From Nitratireductor kimnyeongensis (GTDB lineage Bacteria > Pseudomonadota > Alphaproteobacteria > Rhizobiales > Rhizobiaceae), in the NCBI RefSeq assembly GCF_019891395.1, contig NZ_CP078143.1:2555001-2619000 (forward strand): a DNA stretch of 64,000 nucleotides, given 5' to 3'. Shown here piece after piece: positions 31,706 through 39,450 of the stretch. Under the pieces are notes generated by a model that saw only the letters and a program-made list of their open reading frames with translations, was not told where the DNA came from and did not search any database. A program made the position numbers and the translations under genes. Numbering within the stretch: the stretch's first letter is position 1; each line of letters starts with the position of its first letter.

Positions 31706-31893
31706 GTTGGATCCGAATTACTGAGGCTTGGTCGTGGAAGCCAAACCCGCAGACCACGATAGATTATCCGCCTGGGGAATATAACGTGCCGCGCTCCTGC
31801 GCGACGATGGCCGTGGCTTCCGGCAAGGCGGTTCGCTTGCGCAAGACGAACAAAGACGTTGGCGTGGAGGCTGCGGATGGCGAGGAAGCGTAA
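31702..31893 (+). CDS. Small hypothetical protein
   Basis: A 63-residue protein from TTG 31702, in a TTGA overlap with the previous stop and preceded by GGGAGG; ATG 31687 is also possible. SWIRITEAWSWKP and YNVPRSCATMAVASGKAVRL suggest a small virion-associated or stabilising protein. No family is recognised. Confidence 0.6.
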   Translation: MSWIRITEAWSWKPNPQTTIDYPPGEYNVPRSCATMAVASGKAVRLRKTNKDVGVEAADGEEA

Positions 31894-32260
31894 AGGCGCT
31901 GGCGCTCTGAACCACCTCGTGACGTTCCAGCGGCGCGTTGTCGAGAGCGACCCGTACGGCAACGAACGCGGTGCGTGGCAAGACGAATTCACGGTTCCTG
32001 CTAGGCTGAAGCCGAAGATGGGCAGCGAAGAAGTCACGGCCTCCCGACTGCAGGGCATCCAGCCTTTCATTATGACGGTTCGCAGCAGCGCCGAAACACG
32101 CCAAATCACACCGGCGTGGCGAGCTTACGATGCGCGTGAAGGCTTGATCGACGGCGACGTGCAGACGCCGGCGCGAGCTTTTGACATCAAGACCGCGGCC
32201 AATATCGATGAACGCAACGCGTACATCGAAATGCTGGTTGTCGATAGCGGCGCTGTGTAA
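31877..32260 (+). CDS. Head-tail adaptor (HT-join)
   Basis: A 127-residue protein from ATG 31877. LNHLVTFQRRVVESDPYGNERGAWQ is the usual start of the SPP1 gp16/HT-join family, and a series of beta strands follows. It bridges connector ring and tail terminator. Confidence 0.85.
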   Translation: MARKRKGAGALNHLVTFQRRVVESDPYGNERGAWQDEFTVPARLKPKMGSEEVTASRLQGIQPFIMTVRSSAETRQITPAWRAYDAREGLIDGDVQTPARAFDIKTAANIDERNAYIEMLVVDSGAV

Positions 32261-32736
32261 TGGCCAAGACGGTTACGATCAAGGGCTTGAAGAGCCTGGA
32301 GGCAAAGCTGAAGCGCCTGCCACCTGCAGCCGAAAAGCGCATCAAAGAAGCGATGGAAAAGGGCGCGGGCGAAATCGTCGCCATGATGAAGAGCCTAGCA
32401 CCCGTCGACCAAGGCGACCTTCGCGATAGTATCGGCTGGACGTGGGGAGACAAGCCAAAATACAGCCAGGCATTGGCTAAGGTGAAGTCGGCAGATGGCA
32501 GGTTAGCGATAACGGTCTATGCCGGCAATAGCAAAGTCAGATATGCCCATCTTGTAGAATTCGGCGCCGCGCCGCACATAGCGGGCGGCATGTTTGAGGG
32601 TGCGCAGCACCCAGGCGCACCAGCGCAGCCCTTCTTTTACGTCAGTTGGAGGGCTCTGCGGCGTAGAACGAAGTCCCGCATTACGCGCGCGATTACAAAG
32701 TCAGCCAAGGAAGTCGCAGCAGGCAAAGGGGCTTGA
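32260..32736 (+). CDS. HK97 gp10-like tail component
   Basis: A 158-residue protein with KGLKSLEAKLKRLPPAAEKRIKEA, SLAPVDQGDLRDSIGW and YAHLVEFGAAPH, the hallmarks of the HK97_gp10 family. It sits between the adaptor and the DUF3168 tail terminator. Confidence 0.88.
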   Translation: MAKTVTIKGLKSLEAKLKRLPPAAEKRIKEAMEKGAGEIVAMMKSLAPVDQGDLRDSIGWTWGDKPKYSQALAKVKSADGRLAITVYAGNSKVRYAHLVEFGAAPHIAGGMFEGAQHPGAPAQPFFYVSWRALRRRTKSRITRAITKSAKEVAAGKGA

Positions 32737-32739
32737 TCC

Positions 32740-33156
32740 ATGGATCCCACACTCGAGTTGCAAGGTGCCATCGTGCAGCGCCTGCGTTCCTTTGCACCAC
32801 TTACAGCGCTCATCGGCAATCGCGTTTATGACGAGGTTCCAACTGATGACAGTGGCGCTGTGAGCGCGGCGCGATTTCCCTATGTAAGCATCGGGCCAAC
32901 CGCGTCCATCAGCGATGATGCGGACTGCGTCTTTGCAGATGATATCACTTTTCAGATCGACGCTTGGTCGATTGATGTCGGCATGCCGGAGGTCCGCAAT
33001 ATCGCTTATGCGGTTCGGCAGGCGTTCCGCGGGTTTGAGATCGTGTTGACGCAAAACGCGCTTGTCTCTTTCGAGCATGAGCGCACGCAGTACATCAGGG
33101 ACGGCAATGTGAAACACGCCGCCATCAGGTTTACGGCGCTGACAGAGTCGCCTTGA
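32740..33156 (+). CDS. Tail terminator, DUF3168
   Basis: A 138-residue protein from ATG 32740. LQGAIVQRLRSFAPLTALIGNRVYDEVP, then FPYVSIGPTASISDD, and the end with ALVSFEHERTQYIRD match DUF3168, which caps the growing tail tube. Confidence 0.87.
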   Translation: MDPTLELQGAIVQRLRSFAPLTALIGNRVYDEVPTDDSGAVSAARFPYVSIGPTASISDDADCVFADDITFQIDAWSIDVGMPEVRNIAYAVRQAFRGFEIVLTQNALVSFEHERTQYIRDGNVKHAAIRFTALTESP

Positions 33157-33248
33157 AACAATAATTACAAGCTACCATATTAGGCGGGCCGAGACGGTGC
33201 TCGAACACCGAATCAGCCCTAACCAATAACGCTAATAGAGGTAGCGGT

Positions 33249-34187
33249 ATGGCTGACCATATAAGTAGTGCGTGTTCCAATAATTCTCAATCCATCAATG
33301 AAAAGAAATGCGCATCATGCGGTGCGGAATTTCGTGCTAGAAATTCTCGGCACAAATACTGCGGCGAGAAATGCGCTAGACACGCGGAAAACCAACGAAG
33401 AAGGTCTGGCGATGCGGTCGGGTCCATCATTCACTGCGCGGGTTGTCATCGCCCTGTAAAGAAAACAGGGGCGACCATGACCTTTTGCCGTGATTGTATC
33501 AGAAGTCGAAAAAGCCAGAGGACACTCGCGGCTTATCACCACAAGCGCGGTGAACAAGGTAAATTGACCGTAGGTGCCACAATAAGATGCTGTGACTGTG
33601 GTGGAGAGACACTATATACTGGTGGTCGCAACAAGCGATGCCTTAAGTGCCAAAAGACCCGTAGAGAAAACAGGTACTTTATTGAGAAGGGTACAAACCC
33701 CGATTACAAGCCAAAAGGTGAGATAATACCGTGCCGTATTTGCGGCACTAAGTTTGCGCGCAGGTCTCATAACAATATTTACTGCAGCGCTGCGTGCTAT
33801 TGCGATGCTGATTCTGAGGCTCGCAATGCTCGAGCGGAACGGCATCGGGAGAAGCGAAGTCGGGATATTCATTATATACTGTCATCGCGTATTTCTTCTG
33901 GAATCCGCAGCGCATTAATCTCAGGTAAGGATGGGCGCTCATGGGAGAGGATACTTGGCTACTCCAGAAGGGAGCTGGCTTCCCACCTTGAGAGGCAGTT
34001 CTTACCAGGGATGTCTTGGGAGAATATAGGTGAATGGGAAATTGACCATATCGTTCCAAAGTCTTCCTTCAAGTATGAAACCTATGAATGTCCCGAGTTC
34101 AAAGAAGCTTGGGCCATAACCAATCTTAGGCCACTGTGGGCAGAAGAGAACAGAAAGAAACACGCTAAATTGGTATACATGATTTAG
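33249..34187 (+). CDS. Free-standing HNH endonuclease with four zinc knuckles (HNH-3)
   Basis: A 312-residue protein. Four knuckles (CASCGAEF, CAGCHRPV, CCDCGGET, CRICGTKF) are followed by the HNH domain LERQFLPGMSWEN, WEIDHIVPKSSF, NLRPLW. It is A/T-rich compared with its neighbours. The 90-base gap upstream holds GGGC..CGGTG-CTCGAA-CACCG..GCCC, a nested hairpin that may hold back translation. It splits the terminator gene from the major tail protein. Confidence 0.87.
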   Translation: MADHISSACSNNSQSINEKKCASCGAEFRARNSRHKYCGEKCARHAENQRRRSGDAVGSIIHCAGCHRPVKKTGATMTFCRDCIRSRKSQRTLAAYHHKRGEQGKLTVGATIRCCDCGGETLYTGGRNKRCLKCQKTRRENRYFIEKGTNPDYKPKGEIIPCRICGTKFARRSHNNIYCSAACYCDADSEARNARAERHREKRSRDIHYILSSRISSGIRSALISGKDGRSWERILGYSRRELASHLERQFLPGMSWENIGEWEIDHIVPKSSFKYETYECPEFKEAWAITNLRPLWAEENRKKHAKLVYMI

Positions 34188-34203
34188 CTATAATCATTTA
34201 TAT

Positions 34204-34227
34204 GGCCGCCGCGAGCGGCCTTTATTA
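34204..34227 (+). terminator. Terminator after HNH-3
   Basis: GGCCGC/GCGGCC stem with a 5-base loop and TTTATTAT tail, 17 bases after the HNH stop. Confidence 0.75.
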
Positions 34228-34239
34228 TAGGAGGGCACA

Positions 34240-34677
34240 ATGGCCCAGGCGACAACTATAAAAGGTGGTAAGGTGCGCGTTTTGCTCTCTGACGGCGACA
34301 GCCCGGAGGTTTTCTCCGCGCCTTGCGGTCTCACACAGCGCGCAGTGACGCTTTCCAAGGCTTTGAACGAGGTATCAATCCCGGATTGCCTCGATCCAGA
34401 TAAGGTCGATTGGCTGGGCCGGGATGCCGCATCGCTTTCCATGGCGATTTCGGGCGAAGGCGTTCTCGCATCGGAATCCATTGAAGCGTGGTTCGACGCT
34501 GCCGAAAGCATCGACTCAGTGAATGTTAAGGTGGAAATCGAATTCCCTGCCACGACTTACACCTATACTGGCAAGATGCATGTGGAATCGCTCGAGATTG
34601 GCGGCAACAACGGCGAGCGCGCCACAGTCAGCGTTTCGATGCAGTCTGACGGCGAGATGGTCCGGACATCAGCCTAA
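34240..34677 (+). CDS. Major tail protein
   Basis: A 145-residue protein with AGGAGG upstream. Pattern: QATTIKGGKVRVLLSDGD, ALNEVSIPDCLDPD, then TTYTYTGKMHVESLEIGG: a beta-rich tail tube subunit typical of short-tube siphoviruses and gene transfer agents. It overlaps the chaperone gene. Confidence 0.85.
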   Translation: MAQATTIKGGKVRVLLSDGDSPEVFSAPCGLTQRAVTLSKALNEVSIPDCLDPDKVDWLGRDAASLSMAISGEGVLASESIEAWFDAAESIDSVNVKVEIEFPATTYTYTGKMHVESLEIGGNNGERATVSVSMQSDGEMVRTSA

Positions 34678-35048
34678 TGTCGCGTGACGCTAGTATTGAA
34701 CTGGCATTTGCGGATGGTGATTACACCTTCCGCTTGCCATGGGGGAAACTGGCCGAACTTCAGGAGAAGTGCGATGCCGGCCCTTACGTGGTTCTGCGTC
34801 GCCTTTACGACAACACCTGGCGCATCGAAGATATCTCTCAGGTTATCCGCCTCGGCCTGATTGGTGGTGGAACGAAGCCCGCCGATGCCCTTGCGCTGGT
34901 GCGTCGCTATGTTGAAGAACGGCCTCCGCTGGAGAACGTCATGCTCGCGCAGGCCATACTCAGCGCTGGTTTGATGGGGGCGCCGGAGGAAAAGGTGGGG
35001 GAGGACGAAGGGGAGGCGGAAGCGGTCGCAACAAAGGCGAGCGAATAG
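34677..35048 (+). CDS. Tail assembly chaperone (GTA gp10-like)
   Basis: A 123-residue protein. SIELAFADGDYTFRLPWGKLAELQEKCDAGPYVVLRRL and ISQVIRLGLIGGGTKPADALALVRRYVEERP is the pattern of gp10/TAC proteins, which coat the tape measure during assembly. The C-terminus is Glu/Gly-rich where a -1 frame continues. Confidence 0.85.
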   Translation: MSRDASIELAFADGDYTFRLPWGKLAELQEKCDAGPYVVLRRLYDNTWRIEDISQVIRLGLIGGGTKPADALALVRRYVEERPPLENVMLAQAILSAGLMGAPEEKVGEDEGEAEAVATKASE

Positions 35049-35257
35049 ACGACCTCCCCAACGGCAAAATACGGTTCGCGTCGATCTACGGCAATGCAGC
35101 CGTGATGGGTTTTACGCCACAACAAGTCAATGAGATGAGCGTCTGGCAATATCTTGCGGCGGTTGACGGCTATATGGCTGCGCACGCTGGCGAGCAGGAT
35201 GGGTTGTCCGGCAGCGAAGTCGATGAGTTGTGGGAATGGATGCAGGAAAAAGATTAA
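34988..35257 (+). CDS. Second tail chaperone part, in the -1 frame
   Basis: After the first chaperone stop the -1 frame encodes IDDLPNGKIRFASIYGNAAV, FTPQQVNEMSVWQYLAAVDGY and an acidic end, clearly a GpT-like second domain. It has no useful start codon before residues that look conserved, so it is likely made as a fusion. Position 34988 is a notional boundary at GGAAAAG (34988-34994); the true slip site is unproven. Confidence 0.65.
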   Translation, partial: GKGGGGRRGGGSGRNKGERIDDLPNGKIRFASIYGNAAVMGFTPQQVNEMSVWQYLAAVDGYMAAHAGEQDGLSGSEVDELWEWMQEKD

Positions 35258-35571
35258 CGTATACCTTTAACCCTGCATTGAGCGTGTGCAACTCCATCGC
35301 TTCTTTGTATTGAGGCTTTTTCATAAACGAAATCGTTTGCGGGGATGGTGCTGATTAGCACCTTCCCTATGTCTATTGCCTTCATATCTTTGTTCATAAA
35401 AGCGCAGTTAACAAAGACAGATCTCAAGTCATCGTTGGTGTTATTGCTCACCTTAAACACCAGCTCGGACACGCCGCCGGCGGCTGTGAAATTCTCAATA
35501 TCAATATCTATCTCGCCTGCGCTCACAGCGCTGGAAGCAATTACGGCTACCAGTAGAACTAGTGCTCGCAT
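35254..35571 (-). CDS. Exported moron protein on the minus strand
   Basis: A 105-residue protein, opposite strand to the surrounding tail operon, with GGAGGATCGC upstream of ATG 35571. A signal peptide (MRALVLLVAVIASSAVSAG) precedes a small beta-type domain with two Cys (FVNCAFMN and AQCRV), probably disulfide-bonded in the periplasm. It overlaps the chaperone end by 4 bases. It is a good candidate for a gene expressed from the prophage that changes the lysogen. Confidence 0.75.
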   Translation of the reverse strand: MRALVLLVAVIASSAVSAGEIDIDIENFTAAGGVSELVFKVSNNTNDDLRSVFVNCAFMNKDMKAIDIGKVLISTIPANDFVYEKASIQRSDGVAHAQCRVKGIR

Positions 35572-35591
35572 GCGATCCTCCGGGGTTATGC

Positions 35592-37703
35592 ATGGCCAAG
35601 ACCGATCTAGAAAGACTTGTAGTTCAACTTAGCGCTGACGTCAAAAAATATGAAAATGCCCTCAGAAAGGCAATGGGGCAAACGAATAGTACGGCACACC
35701 GTATTGAAAAGCGCTTTTCGAAGATGAACTCGGTAATATCTTCAAATGCAGCTCGCCTTGGTGGAGTTATTGCCGGCGCATTTGCCGGGGGGGCGGCTGT
35801 GCGTGGTGCTAGGGAGCTAATAGACACCGCAACCAGAATCGAAAATGCGCTCAAGGTAGCGGGTCTTTCCGGAGAAGAGCTTACCACAGTCTATGACAAG
35901 CTATACGAGAGCGCGCAACGAAATGCCGTTCCATTAGAATCTATGGCCATACTTTATGGTCGAATCGCTCAGGCACAAGATTCTCTGAACGTATCACAGC
36001 AGGAGATGACGAACTTCACCGATAAAATCGGTGTTGCCCTGCGTGTCGCTGGAACCTCTGCCCAAGAGGCCAGTGGAGCGCTACTTCAGCTTAGTCAGGC
36101 TCTTGGATCTGGTATTGTCAGGGCAGAAGAATACAATTCTATCAACGAAGGCGCGCGACCTATTCTTCAGGCTGTGGCCGCGGGTCTTAAAGAGGCAGGC
36201 GGATCAGTCGCGACGTTGCGACAACTAGTGGTAGATGGAAAAGTTTCATCAGAAGCGTTTTTTCGCGCATTTGAAGCCGGATCATCAATCCTAACAGAGA
36301 AGGTAGCTAGAGCGGAGCTTACGGTTTCGCAAGGGTTCGTTCGTCTTCAGAATGTCCTTGTAAAGACTGCAGGGGAACTAAACAAGGCCACAGGTGCTAG
36401 TGATAAGACTGGTAAAGCTTTGGAGAGACTGGCAATCGCTGTTGAGGCGATCGGTGAATATATGCTCCGAGTTGCCAATGGACCGATAGGTACGTTCATT
36501 GGCAAGATTGGCGAGCTAGACGCCGCCGCCAAAAGGCTAATTGAGACATTAAGCTACTTCACGCTTAATGACGAAATTTTGGGGGCGGTTAGCGACATTG
36601 TGGCCCCAAGGCAGGAACTTTCTGAACAGGCAATCAAGGATTACGCGGCACGGAACGGTATAGGTTCACGCTCAAGAACGACTGAAAAGACATCTAAGCC
36701 TTCTGCGCCGATAAATGAAATTTCCCTGGAAGACTATAAAGTCAAAGATAAGGACTCCAGCAAAGGTAAAGCGAAGCAGCGCGCCGACGATTACGAACGT
36801 CTTGCGAAGCGTATCGCCGACGCGGCCGCTGCTACGGTGGTCGAGACCGAAGCCCAGCGCCAACTTAATCCGCTCATTGACGACTATGGCTATGCCGTGG
36901 AGCGTGCGCGCATCCAGCAAGACCTGCTAAATGCCGCTAAGGAACAGGGCAAGGAAATTACGCCTGCGCTGCGCGATGAGATCAACCAGCTTGCGCACCA
37001 ATACGCTACGGCAACGGTTGAGGCCGCAAAGCTTGCCGAAGAGCAGGATAAGATCCGCGAGAAGGCGGAAGAGCTCGCCGAGTTCAACAAGGATCTGGCG
37101 CGAGGCATCATCGATGGATTCATTGAGGGTAAGGACGCAGCTGATATCTTCGCGGATGCGCTAAAGAAGGTCGGCGACCGGCTGATCAATGATGTTCTGG
37201 ATGGCCTATTTCAGATTCAGAACATGCAGGGCGGCCTTGGCGGTATCTTCCAGATGCTTGGCGGCCTGTTCGGTTTTTCGGGCGGTGGTTTCGTATCCGG
37301 AACAGCCATGCGCGCCGTTATGGGCGGCGCCGGCGGCCTTTACGACAAGGGCGGTTACACTGGCCCAGGCGGCAAGTATCAGCCAGCAGGCGTGGTTCAC
37401 AAAGGCGAGTACGTCTTCAGCAAGAGGGCTGTCGACCGCATCGGTGTCGGCAATCTCGAGGCCATGCATCGCAATTTGAAGGGCTATGCGGAAGGCGGCT
37501 TCGTTGCGCCTTCAATGCCAATGTTGAAGTCAAGCACGGCGAATGCCGGAGAGACTTATGCACCTCAGTACAACATCGATGCGCGGGGCTCCGAGGCTGG
37601 TGTTGAGAAAAAGATTGCGGCTGCTTTGCGAGAGTATGACCGCGGCAACTATCAGCGCTTCCTCGCCAATATGGGGAACGCCAGAAAGAGGAATGCACTT
37701 TGA
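35592..37703 (+). CDS. Tail tape measure protein
   Basis: A 703-residue protein from ATG 35592. The start (DLERLVVQLSADVKKYENAL) and the AVRGARELIDTATRIENALKVAGLSGEEL stretch match lambda-type tape measures; hydrophobic glycine-rich segments lie near 560 (GLGGIFQMLGGLFGFSGGGF). The length predicts a fairly short tail, about 100 nm using the usual scale of 0.15 nm per residue. Confidence 0.92.
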   Translation: MAKTDLERLVVQLSADVKKYENALRKAMGQTNSTAHRIEKRFSKMNSVISSNAARLGGVIAGAFAGGAAVRGARELIDTATRIENALKVAGLSGEELTTVYDKLYESAQRNAVPLESMAILYGRIAQAQDSLNVSQQEMTNFTDKIGVALRVAGTSAQEASGALLQLSQALGSGIVRAEEYNSINEGARPILQAVAAGLKEAGGSVATLRQLVVDGKVSSEAFFRAFEAGSSILTEKVARAELTVSQGFVRLQNVLVKTAGELNKATGASDKTGKALERLAIAVEAIGEYMLRVANGPIGTFIGKIGELDAAAKRLIETLSYFTLNDEILGAVSDIVAPRQELSEQAIKDYAARNGIGSRSRTTEKTSKPSAPINEISLEDYKVKDKDSSKGKAKQRADDYERLAKRIADAAAATVVETEAQRQLNPLIDDYGYAVERARIQQDLLNAAKEQGKEITPALRDEINQLAHQYATATVEAAKLAEEQDKIREKAEELAEFNKDLARGIIDGFIEGKDAADIFADALKKVGDRLINDVLDGLFQIQNMQGGLGGIFQMLGGLFGFSGGGFVSGTAMRAVMGGAGGLYDKGGYTGPGGKYQPAGVVHKGEYVFSKRAVDRIGVGNLEAMHRNLKGYAEGGFVAPSMPMLKSSTANAGETYAPQYNIDARGSEAGVEKKIAAALREYDRGNYQRFLANMGNARKRNAL

Positions 37704-38320
37704 CAGCCTTCCCCTTTACCCACCCGCATATTCGCTTCACGCATTCGCGGTTCAGGCTTCAACGGGTTGTTGCGTCTTCTCCGTCCGGAGCTGGGCGCAT
37801 CAACTTCACCGAAACTGCAGATCCGACCTGGACGATCCAGTTCACGAGCGTCCCCTTGCGGGAGAGCGAGCTTGCGGAAATTGCCGCGTGGTGGAGCCAA
37901 TTCCGGGGCGGCCTCAAATCCACTCTGGTAACGCAGAATGTCACTTGCCGGCCATTTGCTCACAGCAATCCCGCACAGGCCGCTCCTGCGCAAGATGCGG
38001 GCGTTCTGGACGGTGTTTCGGGTGGCAATGTTCTGGCAGTGAGCGGCGTGTCGCCTTCACTGGTGCTCCAGCCTGGCGATCTGCTTGGCTTGGAACGCCT
38101 GACCTTCCGAGGACTCCACCGCGTAATCGCCGTTTCGGGTTCCGGAACCAGCCGATCGATCACGGTTGAGCCTCCACCGCGCTCCTATGTGGCGCAGGCC
38201 GGCGCTGTGGTGCGCTTTGAACAGCCGGAACTCAACATGCGGTCTCCGGTGGACAGTTGGTCCGTGTCGGAGGGCGCGCGACCAGTGGTGTCGTTCTCAT
38301 TTGTCGAGAGCAGGGTTTAG
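37700..38320 (+). CDS. Distal tail protein
   Basis: A 206-residue protein starting in the tape measure stop. The beta-rich sequence (WTIQFTSVPLRESELAEIAAWW, then RPFAHSNP and GDLLGLERLTFRGLHRVI) resembles the small distal tail proteins of this module (DUF2460/gp-like). It precedes DUF2163 as in gene transfer agents. Confidence 0.65.
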   Translation: MTAFPFTHPHIRFTHSRFRLQRVVASSPSGAGRINFTETADPTWTIQFTSVPLRESELAEIAAWWSQFRGGLKSTLVTQNVTCRPFAHSNPAQAAPAQDAGVLDGVSGGNVLAVSGVSPSLVLQPGDLLGLERLTFRGLHRVIAVSGSGTSRSITVEPPPRSYVAQAGAVVRFEQPELNMRSPVDSWSVSEGARPVVSFSFVESRV

Positions 38321-38322
38321 AA

Positions 38323-38970
38323 ATGGCACTCCCCACAGTCGTTCAAGACCTATTGGATGAAGGCCGCATTGCCATTCGCGGGCTTATGAAGTTCCAGTTC
38401 GGCACCGGCACCTATGGTTTTGCAAAATCGGACCAGCCGATTGAGTGGAATGGTCTGACCTATCAACCGGGTGGCATCATCAAGGTGTCGGACCTCCCCG
38501 GAGGCACGGGCACCACGGCGCGGCAGTTCACAATTGAGCTTGCGGAATCGCCCGACGATGGGCTGACGCCGGATGTGCTCAAGACCATTGAGGCGGAGGA
38601 TTATCGCGACCGGCCCGTCACCATTTACGATGCGTTCTTTCATCCGGATACCGGCGCACTCCTGCACGTCGAGGCATTGCGGCGCGGATATATCGACCAG
38701 CTTTCGCACGAGGAAGACCCGGAAGAGGGTTACAAGCTCATTGCCGACTGCGAAACACGGGCGCTTGATTACACCCGCACGAATGGTCGCAAGCGCAACA
38801 TGGCGGATCAATACCGGCGCGTGGATGGCGACAATTTCTATGTGAATGCCGCCCTTACTGGCAGGCAAGACATCCGTTGGGGCAGAGCAACCTCCTCTCC
38901 GAAGAGGGCGCGGGGCTTCGGGTCCATTCAGGGCTTCATTGATGACATCAACAAGCGTCTCGGAATCTAG
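38323..38970 (+). CDS. DUF2163 baseplate hub protein
   Basis: A 215-residue protein. LMKFQFGTGTYGFAKSDQPIEWNGLTYQPGGIIKVSDLPGG and the C-terminal NMADQYRRVDGDNFYVNAA, GRATSSPKR are DUF2163/gp13-type landmarks of GTA-like tail tips. Confidence 0.85.
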   Translation: MALPTVVQDLLDEGRIAIRGLMKFQFGTGTYGFAKSDQPIEWNGLTYQPGGIIKVSDLPGGTGTTARQFTIELAESPDDGLTPDVLKTIEAEDYRDRPVTIYDAFFHPDTGALLHVEALRRGYIDQLSHEEDPEEGYKLIADCETRALDYTRTNGRKRNMADQYRRVDGDNFYVNAALTGRQDIRWGRATSSPKRARGFGSIQGFIDDINKRLGI

Positions 38971-38973
38971 CCA

Positions 38974-39384
38974 ATGATTGAACGGGTTCCTGATTGGGAA
39001 AAGCGCCTCAACGAGGTGATTGAAAAGCACATGGCACTGCCAAGCGAATATGGCGTGTCTGACTGCTACCTCATTCCTGCCGATGCTTTTGAGGCCATTA
39101 CCGGCGAGAAGCTTTATCCCGGCGTTCGATACAAGACGGAAGCCGGAGCCGGTAAGCAGCTTCGCAAGCGCGGGTTTGAGACCGTGGAAGACGCTTTCCG
39201 CGCTCGCCTGCCAGAGATAGGCCGATTGATGGCCCAGCGCGGCGATCTGGGCGTTGTGGAGCGCGATGGCGTCATCTCCGGGGGTGTCGTTACCTCCATC
39301 GGATTTGCGACGCGTGGCGAACGCTCGCTCGAGTTCTTGCCGGCCACCGAGGTGAAGACGGCGTTTCAGGTAGGCGACCGCTAA
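38974..39384 (+). CDS. DUF6950/NlpC-P60-like tail tip protein
   Basis: A 136-residue protein. RVPDWEKRLNEVIEKHMALPSEYGVSDCYLIPADAFEAITG matches the small tail-tip family of the GTA gp14 position, where a Cys after S-D is the expected cysteine of a peptidase fold; the His half is less clear. It might aid cell-wall entry. Confidence 0.75.
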   Translation: MIERVPDWEKRLNEVIEKHMALPSEYGVSDCYLIPADAFEAITGEKLYPGVRYKTEAGAGKQLRKRGFETVEDAFRARLPEIGRLMAQRGDLGVVERDGVISGGVVTSIGFATRGERSLEFLPATEVKTAFQVGDR

Positions 39385-39450
39385 CCGCCACCAACCACAG
39401 ACAATCAGACTGTTTAACGCGGGCGCATAGCGCCGCGCGGAGGGTAACTC

